DNA of 64,000 bases, taken from the NCBI RefSeq assembly GCF_007197735.1, contig NZ_CP041637.1, forward strand, positions 2,699,001 to 2,763,000. Reading direction: 5' to 3'. Below the pieces are notes generated by a model, which saw only the letters and a list, made by a program, of their open reading frames with translations, searched no databases and had not been told where the DNA came from. The stretch is from Formosa sediminum (GTDB lineage Bacteria; Bacteroidota; Bacteroidia; Flavobacteriales; Flavobacteriaceae). The position numbers were made by a program, and so were the translations under genes. Positions 35,584 through 44,844 of this stretch are shown piece by piece (within the stretch, counting starts at the first letter, position 1; the number at the start of each line of letters is the position of its first letter).

Positions 35584-38301
35584 CTATCTCCACTTGTTTA
35601 CGTGTTCTGCTTTTTCTTCAAATTGAGAGGATAAAGATTTTACTCTTGATTTCAATAAGGCTTTCCTTCCGTCAATTGTTCGTGTAAAGATTAATTCACA
35701 ATTGCCAACAAGCCGTTGCCATTGGTTTTTAAAAAATTCTGCCAACTTCTTGTTCTTACCTAATATTTCAGGAACTGAATGATAATCTTTTTGCTGTAAA
35801 AACATCATAAACATATTCTTTCTAATTATTACATACCTAGGATTGTCTATAGGGTTAATAATTTCTTTTAGCGAGTTTACGAAAGTTGATTTTTCAAATG
35901 TTGTACCGCCTTCTAAATGACAAAAAACTGAACCCCATTCATCTATGGTGGTTTTAACTCTTAGGTTGGAGTTATTCGTGTGAATTATTCCCGCTTTTAT
36001 TAGTGAATTTAATAAAGCATTTCCTATTTGTTGGATGTCTTTAGAAATGTCTCTGTACTTAAAGTATAGCCTTAATGTTTTTAACGTAAATCTTCCGAAT
36101 ATAGCTACACCAGTTGCTCCAATTATGGCAAGATAAAAATATAAGTCTTTGGTAGACCTAATATTCTTAGCTGCTCGCCCTAGACCTTGTAAACTTTCTA
36201 TTCCAAAACCAACTAGCCCTGAGCCTAAAGTAGCTAATAGATTTCCGATTGTTTTATAAAAGTATAGTGATTTTATGGCCTTGTATTCTTTCTCTTCCTT
36301 AAATGGAATTTTAATTTCTTCCACAAGAGTTACTCCACTTTTTAGTGCCACTTCCCACCTTTGTTTTAAACTTTCTCTATTGGCAGCATAAGAAAACATT
36401 TCTTTATTCTTTTTCTCTGCTTCTTCCTTTAAATATATGTTTTCGGGTAAATTTAATCGATTGGTTCCGTTTTCAATTCCTGCATTTTCCTTAAATGAAA
36501 CACCAACAAAACCTCTAAATCTTCTCTTTAATAATTCAAAATCATCTCCACCCGTTGTTGAAGTTTGGTCTATTGTAACTAAATGCCAAATATTACCTGT
36601 TTTATTAATGTTGCCATTTTGTGTTCTAATGGCTCTTCCTCTCATTTGATTTGAAAGAACAAAAGAACCTACAAAACTTGCTAATATTAAAGAATTAATT
36701 GCTGGAGCATCCCAACCTTCACCAAGTAAAGATTTAGTGCCTATTAGAACTTCAATTTCACCAATTTGAAAAATTTGTGTAACAATATTTATTATATCGT
36801 TTTTTAATTGCTCAGATTGATTAATGCGAATGTAATTTGCATCATAAGGAACTGTAGAAGAATTGATTTTTGTAATACCTAATTCTAGCGCTTTTGTTTG
36901 AAATATTGTGAATGCTGATTTGGGAATGATAATAATTGAACCCGTAAGAACACCAATTTTTTTATGATCAATGTTCTGTCTTCGTAGTTTTTCAAAAATT
37001 GGAATTATGCCTATTTTATTTAATTCGATGTTGTTTTCTGAGGTGTTAACGAAAAATTCTTTGCGAATATAATCAGATAGAATTACCATTCTTAAATCTT
37101 TACCAAATTGAGTGTATTCAAAATCAACAATTTCTTTAATACCGTTTAATTTACTAATACTTGAAGTTAAAAAACCGGTAACCTTTTTATTATGCGAAAA
37201 GTTAATTTTCTTTTTTTCGATTGCTCCGTATCTTCTTAATCTGTTTTCAAGATTTTTTTTATGCTCTTCAAATTGAGTAAAATGCTCTTTTTCTTTGTAT
37301 AAATAAAAGTCTAAAATTGTTTCAATCCAGTTGTAATCAAGTTTCGGAATTGTTAGATTTTTATCTCCAATTATTTCTAAATGTGTTATAGGAATCTCTT
37401 TTTGGTTAGCGTTTAGAAAAATAAGACAAGCAGAATAGTAGGGGAGATTAGTATAAATCCAATCTAATTGATTTGTGGGATTAAGCCAAATAGGGTGGTT
37501 TTCTATTGCTTTTACTAACGTATCGTCTTGTTTTATTTCAGAAAATAATCTTTCAATATTTTCTCTAAACTCTCTTATGTTTTGGTTTTCCTTTTCTGTA
37601 GGAAGTGTAAAATGAATATAGTCTTGGTGAGGGCATAAATCACCTTCAATAACTAATTCGGGAACTGAAATTTCGGCATCAACTGGGCCATTTAATTCAA
37701 GATATCTTTGCCATTCCGTAATTGACACATCATAAGGAGGTGTTGCAGTTAGACCTACAATAATAGGTTTGATACCTTCTTTTACTTTTGTTAATGTCTG
37801 CCACCATTCGTTTTTTAAATGGTGAGCTTCGTCTACAACTATAGTTTTAACCTTTTGTACTTTTAATTTCTTAACTATGTTTTCTAATTCTAAATTAGTT
37901 GGGATTTCTTCTTCAATGTCTTCTATATCCTCTTCGTTTTCCTTCTTTTTAATTCGTAAATTATTACAAGCTGCGTGCAAACCTTGGTAAGTTGCTACCG
38001 TAATAAATTTAGGATTTCGAATATCTCTTGAAATCCAATCGGGCGTAATGCTTTCTTGTAAAAATAACTCACAAAATCTTTGAATCCATTGGTTCCTAAT
38101 GGCTATCGTTGGTGCAAGAATTAATGTTGGTTTATTTAGTCTAATAGCAACTTCTAGTCCAAGTATTGTTTTTCCTGAACCTGGAGGAGCAATAATATGT
38201 AAGTGGTCGTCAGATAAATGATTTTCTAATTCATTAAGCACACGTTGTTGATATTTTCTCCAACTGTATTTGAATTTAATGTCTTTTGGAAATTCTTTCA
38301 A
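35584..38301 (-). CDS. superfamily 2 helicase with predicted membrane segments
   Basis: This 905-residue protein has Walker A APPGSGKT at 38-45, VVDEAHH near 156, GLTATPP near 186, and the C-terminal helicase motifs GEGWDAPAINSL and NQMRGRAIR near 570-600. Around residues 690-760 it has two hydrophobic stretches (IGNLLATLGSGLVGFGI and LYFYLAIIGATGVAIFG), which is unusual for an SF2 helicase and would anchor it to the membrane. The last 140 residues are unrecognised. It is a single-gene cassette bounded by GTTAGGCGTA and TACGCCTAAC. A role in phage defence is an inference from its context and from known helicase-based systems. Confidence 0.8.
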   Translation of the reverse strand: MKEFPKDIKFKYSWRKYQQRVLNELENHLSDDHLHIIAPPGSGKTILGLEVAIRLNKPTLILAPTIAIRNQWIQRFCELFLQESITPDWISRDIRNPKFITVATYQGLHAACNNLRIKKKENEEDIEDIEEEIPTNLELENIVKKLKVQKVKTIVVDEAHHLKNEWWQTLTKVKEGIKPIIVGLTATPPYDVSITEWQRYLELNGPVDAEISVPELVIEGDLCPHQDYIHFTLPTEKENQNIREFRENIERLFSEIKQDDTLVKAIENHPIWLNPTNQLDWIYTNLPYYSACLIFLNANQKEIPITHLEIIGDKNLTIPKLDYNWIETILDFYLYKEKEHFTQFEEHKKNLENRLRRYGAIEKKKINFSHNKKVTGFLTSSISKLNGIKEIVDFEYTQFGKDLRMVILSDYIRKEFFVNTSENNIELNKIGIIPIFEKLRRQNIDHKKIGVLTGSIIIIPKSAFTIFQTKALELGITKINSSTVPYDANYIRINQSEQLKNDIINIVTQIFQIGEIEVLIGTKSLLGEGWDAPAINSLILASFVGSFVLSNQMRGRAIRTQNGNINKTGNIWHLVTIDQTSTTGGDDFELLKRRFRGFVGVSFKENAGIENGTNRLNLPENIYLKEEAEKKNKEMFSYAANRESLKQRWEVALKSGVTLVEEIKIPFKEEKEYKAIKSLYFYKTIGNLLATLGSGLVGFGIESLQGLGRAAKNIRSTKDLYFYLAIIGATGVAIFGRFTLKTLRLYFKYRDISKDIQQIGNALLNSLIKAGIIHTNNSNLRVKTTIDEWGSVFCHLEGGTTFEKSTFVNSLKEIINPIDNPRYVIIRKNMFMMFLQQKDYHSVPEILGKNKKLAEFFKNQWQRLVGNCELIFTRTIDGRKALLKSRVKSLSSQFEEKAEHVNKWR

Positions 38302-38330
38302 TATTCTTTGTGTTTTTTCAACTTACGCCT

Positions 38331-38457
38331 AACGTGTTTGTGTATGGTTAGTTGCGTGGTTAAGCAACTAAATTAGCAAACTTTTACGAACCCGAGAAAA
38401 TTCCGCAGGAATTTTCGCAAGTAAGCACGTAAAAAGCAATTAATTATACACTTTGTT
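38331..38457. repeat. attC-like site R7
   Basis: Typical short site: AACGTGTTTGTGTATGGTTAG on the left, inner hairpin AAAATTCCGCAGGAATTTTCG, and AATTAATTATACACTTTGTT on the right. Confidence 0.9.
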
Positions 38458-38469
38458 GTACGCAGTGTT

Positions 38470-39654
38470 TTAATCAGTTAAATGTTTTTCTCTACTTTTT
38501 ATTAGAAAATCAAAATTTCTATATTTTCTATATCTTTTTGTGTTCAGCTCTTTAATTATTTCTTGAATAGATTCTTCATTTTCAAGATTTTTCAAGATTC
38601 TTTCGTTTTCCATATACTTAAAAAAAATTGTATATCTTCTTACAAGCTCTTTCTTAAAATCTTTAGAAATAAAACCTTCATAGCCATCAATTAATTCGTG
38701 GTTTTCAATATTTTTGTAAAACACAAAACCATCAAATACATCATTATATTTATCTACATTAGTGATTTTTTGTAAATCAAAATCATCATTTCCAAAAATT
38801 GAATTTTTTAAATCAAAACCAGTATTATCAATTTCTAAAAATTTAAATGAAGCATCCCATTTTCCATCTTGAATGAGTTCATAAATCAATTTATTCTCTT
38901 CGGTGTAAAAAATGGGTCTATTTGATAAAACAAAAAATGCACGTTTACCAAAATAATCTGATAAGTATTTCCCTGTATTTTGTTGAATTGCTCCATTATT
39001 ATAATGTGAATGAACTTTATATGCGTGTCTAATATTTAAAATAATTAGAGCTTTTTTATTATCGGAACTTATTTTTTGGTACTTATTAATGATATTACTT
39101 GCAATTAAACTATCTCTTGGTTCAATTTCAATTTCATATTCCCTTGTATAGTCTTCAACTGTTTTTACGTTTTTCCAATCAAATTCAGAATCTGAAGGGT
39201 AAAGAGAAATTTGATTTTCAGAATTATCGTTGATGTCATAAATTGTTTTTAAGAAATAGTGATAATTGTATCTATCCCAAACAGGATAAAATTCAGAATT
39301 TTGTTGAAATTCGTTCAGTTTCTCTTCTACATAAATACTGTCTAATCCTCTTGTTTTAAGAAAATCGGTTATTTCTGGCTGAAGATTTATAACTCCGATT
39401 TCAGTAAATACGTTTTTTACATTTTTCTTAAAATATTCGTCAGATAATATCTCTTTTATCAATTCGTATTGAGAAATGTCGCTATGGTCTCTTTCACACA
39501 GAATTATAATGTCGTGTTCTTTAAACTGTTCTATAATGTAATCTTTAGCAGATTTTTTTTCTACTTTTTTCAAAAAGTCAACATATGGTTTAATATCAGA
39601 ATTTTGAGAATATCCAAAAAGAGGGATTAAAAGTATTAATAATAGATTTCTCAT
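38470..39654 (-). CDS. secreted EreA/ChaN-like protein
   Basis: This 394-residue protein has a signal peptide (ending GYSQ). The ordered motif set IILCERDHS near residue 50, VFTEIGV near 86, YPSDSEFDW and LIILNIRHAYK is a shorter, more diverged form of the EreA/ChaN/TIKI-like arrangement also seen in the proteins at 24725 and 50668. In the whole family an early Glu-x-x-His and a late His are the supposed catalytic residues. Cassette ends are GTTGTACGC and GCGTACAAC. Confidence 0.55.
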   Translation of the reverse strand: MRNLLLILLIPLFGYSQNSDIKPYVDFLKKVEKKSAKDYIIEQFKEHDIIILCERDHSDISQYELIKEILSDEYFKKNVKNVFTEIGVINLQPEITDFLKTRGLDSIYVEEKLNEFQQNSEFYPVWDRYNYHYFLKTIYDINDNSENQISLYPSDSEFDWKNVKTVEDYTREYEIEIEPRDSLIASNIINKYQKISSDNKKALIILNIRHAYKVHSHYNNGAIQQNTGKYLSDYFGKRAFFVLSNRPIFYTEENKLIYELIQDGKWDASFKFLEIDNTGFDLKNSIFGNDDFDLQKITNVDKYNDVFDGFVFYKNIENHELIDGYEGFISKDFKKELVRRYTIFFKYMENERILKNLENEESIQEIIKELNTKRYRKYRNFDFLIKSREKHLTD

Positions 39655-39691
39655 AATTTTCTAGTAAGTTCTGTTTTCCGACATTGCGTAC

Positions 39692-39817
39692 AACGTGTTT
39701 GTGTAAGGAACGTTGCGATTTTGTACGCGAGGATTTTCCGCAGGAAAATCAGCAGCAAGCAAAATTGCAAGAACCAAACGATTGAACTAAAATAAGCAAT
39801 GTTTTTTACACGGTGTT
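39692..39817. repeat. attC-like site R8
   Basis: Variant with AACGTGTTTGTGTAAGGAACG on the left, hairpin GAGGATTTTCCGCAGGAAAATC in the centre, and CAATGTTTTTTACACGGTGTT on the right. Nearly identical to R9. Confidence 0.9.
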
Positions 39818-40248
39818 ATGTACAGGTTTATTTTCTTTCCACCATAAGAGTAAAAACCCATAGTTCTACATGTATTTTTAACCTTAAATATCAAAATAGG
39901 TAGTAGATATTTTTAGAAGGTTTAAGGGTTCATATTTCAGCTCAAACCATTGGTTTATTATGTTTTTGTCGCAAAAAAATATACCTGGGAAATCTCTTTT
40001 ACCAATATGACTTTCTCAAAGTTCAGATTATTTTAAAAATCCGTCAAAACTTAGAGTTTGCTATATTTTCGATGTAGAGAATGTTTTTAGGAAAGTTAAA
40101 ATTCAGAGTGGTATTTTGCAACATTTTTTATTCCGCTAGAGTGAAATTCATAGTGTGTTTTTCAATTCAGCATTTCAATTTTTCCTTACTTAGAAATCTA
40201 AAAACTTTAAATTAAGTAGGATTTTCATTGGTTTGGGAACTTGTACAT
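39818..40248. other. non-coding cassette, first of a tandem pair
   Basis: This 431-bp module (GTTATGTAC with GTACATAAC) has no open frame of note on either strand; the longest minus-strand frame after the leader is about 12 codons. It is repeated with small substitutions and indels at 40375-40806. Differences are not in multiples of three, consistent with non-coding DNA. It contains a GAGTGAAATTC motif seen in other cassettes. Confidence 0.7.
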
Positions 40249-40374
40249 AACGTGTTTGTGTAAGGAACGTTGCGATTTTGTACGCGAGGATTTTCCGCAG
40301 GAAAATCAGCAGTAAGCAAAATTGCAAGAACCAAACGATTGAACTAAAGTAAGCAATGTTTTTTACACGGTGTT
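40249..40374. repeat. attC-like site R9
   Basis: Near-identical to R8 (few substitutions). Together with the following non-coding module it duplicates 39692-40248. Confidence 0.9.
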
Positions 40375-40806
40375 ATGTACAGGTTTATTTTCTTTCCACC
40401 ATAAGAGTAAAAATCCATAGTTCTACATGTATTTTTAACCTTAAATATCAAAATAGGTAGTAGATATTTTTAGAAGGTTTAAAGGTTCAGATATTCAGCT
40501 CAAACCATTGGTTTATTATGTTTTTGTAGCAAAAAAATATACCTGGGAAATCTCTTTTACCAATACAACTTTCTTAAAGTTCAGATTATTTTAAAATCCG
40601 TCAAAACTTAGAGTTTGCTATATTTTCGATGTAGAGAATGTTTCTAGGAAAGTTAAAATTCAGAGTGGTATTTTGCAACATTTTTTATTCCGCTAGAGTG
40701 AAATTCATAGTGTGTTTTTCAATTCAGCATTTCAATTTTTTCCTTACTTAGAAATCTGAAAACTTTAAATTAAGTAGGATTTTCGTTGGTTTGGGAACTT
40801 GTACAT
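40375..40806. other. non-coding cassette, second of a tandem pair
   Basis: Near-copy of 39818-40248 with the same cassette ends (GTTATGTAC and GTACATAAC). Scattered substitutions and single-base indels show that the duplication is not brand new. No coding frame is conserved between the two. Confidence 0.7.
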
Positions 40807-40933
40807 AACGTATTTGTGTATGGTTAGTTGCGTGGTTTAGCAACTAAGTTAGCAAACTTTTACGAACCAGAGAAAATTCCGCAGGAATTTTCGCAAGTAG
40901 GCAATAACAAAGCAATTAATTATACACGGTGTT
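40807..40933. repeat. attC-like site R10
   Basis: Typical short site with AACGTATTTGTGTATGGTTAG, hairpin AAAATTCCGCAGGAATTTTCG and AATTATACACGGTGTT. Confidence 0.9.
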
Positions 40934-41630
40934 ACCTGCTGGCTTTTATTGTTTTCAATTCGTATTTATTCATTCCGCAATGTGAATTCAAAACCTTAAA
41001 TTCTTCATCGCCACGTTTTGTCAAATATTTAATAAACTTCTTTTCGTAATCATTCCAAGTTCCGCCAATTGGTGTTTCTCGGCAAGTCTTGACTAGACTA
41101 AATATCTGTCTTCCTGATTGGACAATCATTCCACCAGGTTTTGCTCCGATATTAAGTGCTTTAACACGATTAACAAATTCTTTTTGAGCTAATTGGTGTT
41201 CAACTAAATTTTCTTTAGAGGTCATTTTAATCAACTCAAATGTTTTGAGAGCATTAATTTCGCTCTGATAAGTAGCAACAAATAGAGTGAAATGTTCGTA
41301 ATAATTAGGTTCAGAATTTTTCGGATAATTTTTGTTAGAGTAAGCTTCTATTTTCTTTAATCCAACATTTTCAAAAATTTGAGCGTGTATTGGCTTTTCT
41401 AAATTGGTAATATCTAAGGTTTGTTTTCTTAAATTCTCTTTTAAAACGTCTTTTGCAAAAAGTTCAGCAGATATTGAGTAATCAGTATTTAATTCCAACT
41501 TTGTATTTCGTTCGGCTTTGGATTCGATATTCGACTCCGAAATCTCTTCAGGTTTTTGCTTTTCAGCTTTCTCATTACAAGAGCAAATAAGCAGAGTCAT
41601 TAGAATAAGTATGTTGTTTCGGATTCTCAT
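40932..41630 (-). CDS. lipoprotein of unknown family
   Basis: This 232-residue protein has a lipoprotein signal (LLICSC). The mature part starts with a Glu/Lys-rich linker, followed by a globular region with a FELIKMTSKENLVEHQLAQ helix and a C-terminal KYLTKRGDEEFK. No family recognised. Its TAA stop is formed by the GTTA core of the cassette, so gene and cassette end coincide. Cassette ends are GTTACCTGC and GCAGGTAAC. Confidence 0.6.
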   Translation of the reverse strand: MRIRNNILILMTLLICSCNEKAEKQKPEEISESNIESKAERNTKLELNTDYSISAELFAKDVLKENLRKQTLDITNLEKPIHAQIFENVGLKKIEAYSNKNYPKNSEPNYYEHFTLFVATYQSEINALKTFELIKMTSKENLVEHQLAQKEFVNRVKALNIGAKPGGMIVQSGRQIFSLVKTCRETPIGGTWNDYEKKFIKYLTKRGDEEFKVLNSHCGMNKYELKTIKASR

Positions 41631-41646
41631 TTTTCAGCTTGCAGGT

Positions 41647-41770
41647 AACGTGTTTGTGTATGATTTCGTTGCGTGTTTAAGCAATAAAGTTAGCAAATAA
41701 ATCACAGATAGAAAGTCCGCGAGGACTTTCGTAAGTAGGCTATAACTAGCAATGAATTATACACGTTGTT
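41647..41770. repeat. attC-like site R11
   Basis: AACGTGTTTGTGTATGATTTCG on the left, central hairpin GAAAGTCCGCGAGGACTTTCG, and AATTATACACGTTGTT on the right. Confidence 0.9.
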
Positions 41771-41786
41771 GTAGCCAGTACTTTTT

Positions 41787-44678
41787 TTATGAGCCCCAAA
41801 TTTCTAGTTGAGCCATACTTCCTAAAATTCGTTCATACATTGGGATTGCTAACTCGTAAATATTATTATTAATTCTATCTCGATTTGATACTTGTTGTAT
41901 GTCAAAACCTGGTTGTGGTAAAATTATATTATAACTCCAATTATTAATTTTGAAATTATCAGCTAAGGTGTCCCAAGTAGCTTGACTAGTTTGTATTAAT
42001 TCTGAATTACCCTGAATACGTTCTCTAAGTCTGTCTATTAATGATACAGAAGAAATCCAATGGATACTTCTCATTGCTTGCGTAAAAAGAATATCACAAT
42101 CAGCTTTTCTACGACCTGGATTTTCTCCATGTGAGGCTTTACAATGAATGAAATGTACTTGTTTAGTATTTTGTTGAAACCAAATTAAATCTGCAATTTC
42201 ATGAGAACCATCATCAAGTATTAAAACATCACTATTAATTTCAAAATCAGTATTAATTAATTCAATTGTTTTGTTAATTACAGGAACATTACCAGCTACA
42301 GGTGCTTCTTCATATCTCTCAGCACGTATATTACAACCTGTCCAATCTTTTACTTTCCAAATGCTTGTAGGTAAGTTTTCAATTGTTGTATTAGGTGTTA
42401 TTTTATTTCTTCCTTCAACTACAGAACCGCTAGGCATTATTAAAGAAGGATAATATTCATTTAAGATTTCTTCTAGTGATTTTTCGATGATATCATTTTC
42501 ACTTTTGTCAGCTCTAACACGAATTTCATTATCTGTAATTAGTGACCAAATTTTATCTTCAGTTAGGTTCATTAATAACTCACATTCAAATTCATTTATT
42601 TTAAGTTGACATTGTAATTGATTATTATCAATATCCAAGTTTAACGGAATAATTTCTGGAATGCAGTTTCTTATTGGGTCAATATCATTAACATGTATAA
42701 TTGTAGAATAAGCTCGAAAGAATAAGTCGTTAGGGATTATGGCTATTGGTAATTCCTCTATATTATTAATAGGTTCAGAACTAGCTAAAAATGAAAGCCC
42801 AGGCAAATTAGTTATTACAGGTCCATCTTCAATTAGATTGACTAATGAATCACACCAATTTTTAAACTCTTCAGATGTACCTCTTTTCATAGCCCAAACA
42901 CGTCCATTTTTTGTAGCTATTCCCCAAGTTTTTTTTAGCCCTAATTTTAACAAAGCATGACCAGTACTAAAGACTCTTCCTTCACTTGCTCTAACTGACG
43001 CTTGGACACCACTTCCAATTACTGTTTTATATGATGGTTGAGATGCTCCTTGAGAAACAGCATTTTTCATACCAACCATAATGTAATCACTTTGTCTAAA
43101 TTGAGATAGAGTCTTATAAAGTCTGCTATGTGGTAATCTTTTTAAATCAGATTCAATGAGTTCTTTTTTAAATGAAGCAAGTGCCTGTTCACTAGTTGTT
43201 AATTCAAATAAAAGATTGCTATCAGAATGATGATATAATAAATGAACATCTAAAAAGTCTTCGATATGAATCTCACCACTTGCCCAGTCCAATGGTTTAT
43301 GATAAGCAGTTACAATGATTAGTGGTGAATCATCATTTTGTTGTTCAATTCTTAGAATTTCAAAAGGGTCTTTTGCATTGATTTCTCCAACATTTTTAAA
43401 TTCGAAATTATTAGCTGTTTCATATATTAAAGCACTAAAAAAAACATTAAGTTCTGGCATTTGAAAATCGGCCTCTTTTGCTTGACTTGACTTATAGTGC
43501 CTAGCTCTTTGCATTTGTTCGTCAATTAGTTGAGGAATAAGTTTTCCCCAAGTTTCATCCGATTTATATAGTTTATATACTTCACCTTTGACTTCGTCTT
43601 TATTAGCAATAAGTGTGGCATTTCCTTCTTGGTCATCAGGTTGTCTAGAAATTCGACCAAGAAATTGAATTGTGTAAGGAATAGAACGAGGTGTAGCATG
43701 TAGAACAGCTACCTTTAAATTTGGTATATCTAATCCTTCACTTGCTATTCCAACACAAACTAAACCATCTAACTCATTATTTTTTACCTTTGTTACTAGC
43801 TGAGAATTAATATTAGCTGAACGCTTTGAGTGAATATAATCTACATTAAAACCGTTTTCATTATATAGTTGAGTTAATATAATAGAATCTTCTATTCTAT
43901 CAGTTCTTATTAAGATTGAAGCATTAGGATTTAATTCTCTCTCTTTTTGAAACACCTCAAAAGCGGATTTCATGAGTGCTTCGTTTGTGTTTTGGATGCC
44001 AACTTGTTCGCCAACAAAATTAACTTCTCTCATTATGTTATCTTCCAAAGCTCTGTCAATAGAATAATGGTAAATCAATTTAGCTTTCATTCTTTTCCTA
44101 TCTCGCCTAAAGGGTGTTGCAGTAAAAAAGACTCTTTTTAAATCAGAATAAAAATCGTTTAGTTTACGCCATGTTTCTGCAGGTTCGTGATGAGCTTCGT
44201 CAACTAGGACAGCATCTATTAAATCGACTGGAATTGGTTCAATGTCCTTGTAATATGGTGATATACTATTCGGATGCGCAACAATGACATCATATTCATT
44301 TAAAATTAGCTCCCATTGTTCTCTTGTTTTTTGTCTTTTTGTTACTTCGTAAACTTTTAGCTCTTCAATTTCACTTTGAAGACAATTACTGTTTTTCAGA
44401 ACTTGTAAAGTTCTAAATTGTTCAGCTATTTGCCTACGAAGAATTTTAGAAGGAACTACGATTAGTATTTTTTGTAGATTTAATTCAAAACAAGTAGCCA
44501 TCATCAATGCCGTTTTTCCTGAACCGGTAGGCATACTAATTAAAGAAGCAATGTCATTTGATGATGTTGTAAAATGACTTTTTAGTGCCCAAATTGCACC
44601 TAATTGGCACTTTCTTAATCCATTTCCTTCTTCTGGTTGTAGTTTAAATAATTCTTTATTTTCAATAAAAAAAGCCAT
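41787..44678 (-). CDS. SF2 helicase with possible nuclease-like C-terminus
   Basis: This 963-residue protein has MPTGSGKTALM at 49-59, VLVDEAHHEPAETWR near 159, FFTATPFRRDR near 189 and FLGRISRQPDDQ near 345, as in type I/III restriction-type helicases. Near residue 860 the sequence DDGSHEIADLIWFQQ followed by VHFIHCKAS gives a D, E-x-x-D and x-C-K order compatible with a PD-(D/E)xK-like nuclease fold, but this is not certain. It has no methylase partner. It is the largest cassette here (GTTGTAGCCA with TGGCTACAAC). A restriction or phage-defence role is inferred. Confidence 0.8.
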   Translation of the reverse strand: MAFFIENKELFKLQPEEGNGLRKCQLGAIWALKSHFTTSSNDIASLISMPTGSGKTALMMATCFELNLQKILIVVPSKILRRQIAEQFRTLQVLKNSNCLQSEIEELKVYEVTKRQKTREQWELILNEYDVIVAHPNSISPYYKDIEPIPVDLIDAVLVDEAHHEPAETWRKLNDFYSDLKRVFFTATPFRRDRKRMKAKLIYHYSIDRALEDNIMREVNFVGEQVGIQNTNEALMKSAFEVFQKERELNPNASILIRTDRIEDSIILTQLYNENGFNVDYIHSKRSANINSQLVTKVKNNELDGLVCVGIASEGLDIPNLKVAVLHATPRSIPYTIQFLGRISRQPDDQEGNATLIANKDEVKGEVYKLYKSDETWGKLIPQLIDEQMQRARHYKSSQAKEADFQMPELNVFFSALIYETANNFEFKNVGEINAKDPFEILRIEQQNDDSPLIIVTAYHKPLDWASGEIHIEDFLDVHLLYHHSDSNLLFELTTSEQALASFKKELIESDLKRLPHSRLYKTLSQFRQSDYIMVGMKNAVSQGASQPSYKTVIGSGVQASVRASEGRVFSTGHALLKLGLKKTWGIATKNGRVWAMKRGTSEEFKNWCDSLVNLIEDGPVITNLPGLSFLASSEPINNIEELPIAIIPNDLFFRAYSTIIHVNDIDPIRNCIPEIIPLNLDIDNNQLQCQLKINEFECELLMNLTEDKIWSLITDNEIRVRADKSENDIIEKSLEEILNEYYPSLIMPSGSVVEGRNKITPNTTIENLPTSIWKVKDWTGCNIRAERYEEAPVAGNVPVINKTIELINTDFEINSDVLILDDGSHEIADLIWFQQNTKQVHFIHCKASHGENPGRRKADCDILFTQAMRSIHWISSVSLIDRLRERIQGNSELIQTSQATWDTLADNFKINNWSYNIILPQPGFDIQQVSNRDRINNNIYELAIPMYERILGSMAQLEIWGS

Positions 44679-44716
44679 GGATTAAATTTTTGAAGTTGGT
44701 TATTTGTATTGGCTAC

Positions 44717-44840
44717 AACGTGTTTGTGTATGATTTCGTTGCGTGTTTTAGCAACTAATTTAGCAAATACAAACCGAATAGAAAATCCGCGAGGATTTTC
44801 GTAAGTAAACCTGTACTAGCAATGAATTATACACGGTGTT
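44717..44840. repeat. attC-like site R12
   Basis: AACGTGTTTGTGTATGATTTCG, central GAAAATCCGCGAGGATTTTCG, right arm AATTATACACGGTGTT. Confidence 0.9.
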
Positions 44841-44844
44841 GTGC

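Noticed and set aside
39818-40806. Small protein in the duplicated cassette
   Set aside because: The longest leader-proximal frame is about 12 codons and the two copies differ by indels that break all frames.
40828-41049. Plus-strand open frame across site R10 and the end of the lipoprotein gene
   Set aside because: It is a frame through a repeat and the antisense of a real gene; the similar frame at 63554-63754 covers another site in the same way.
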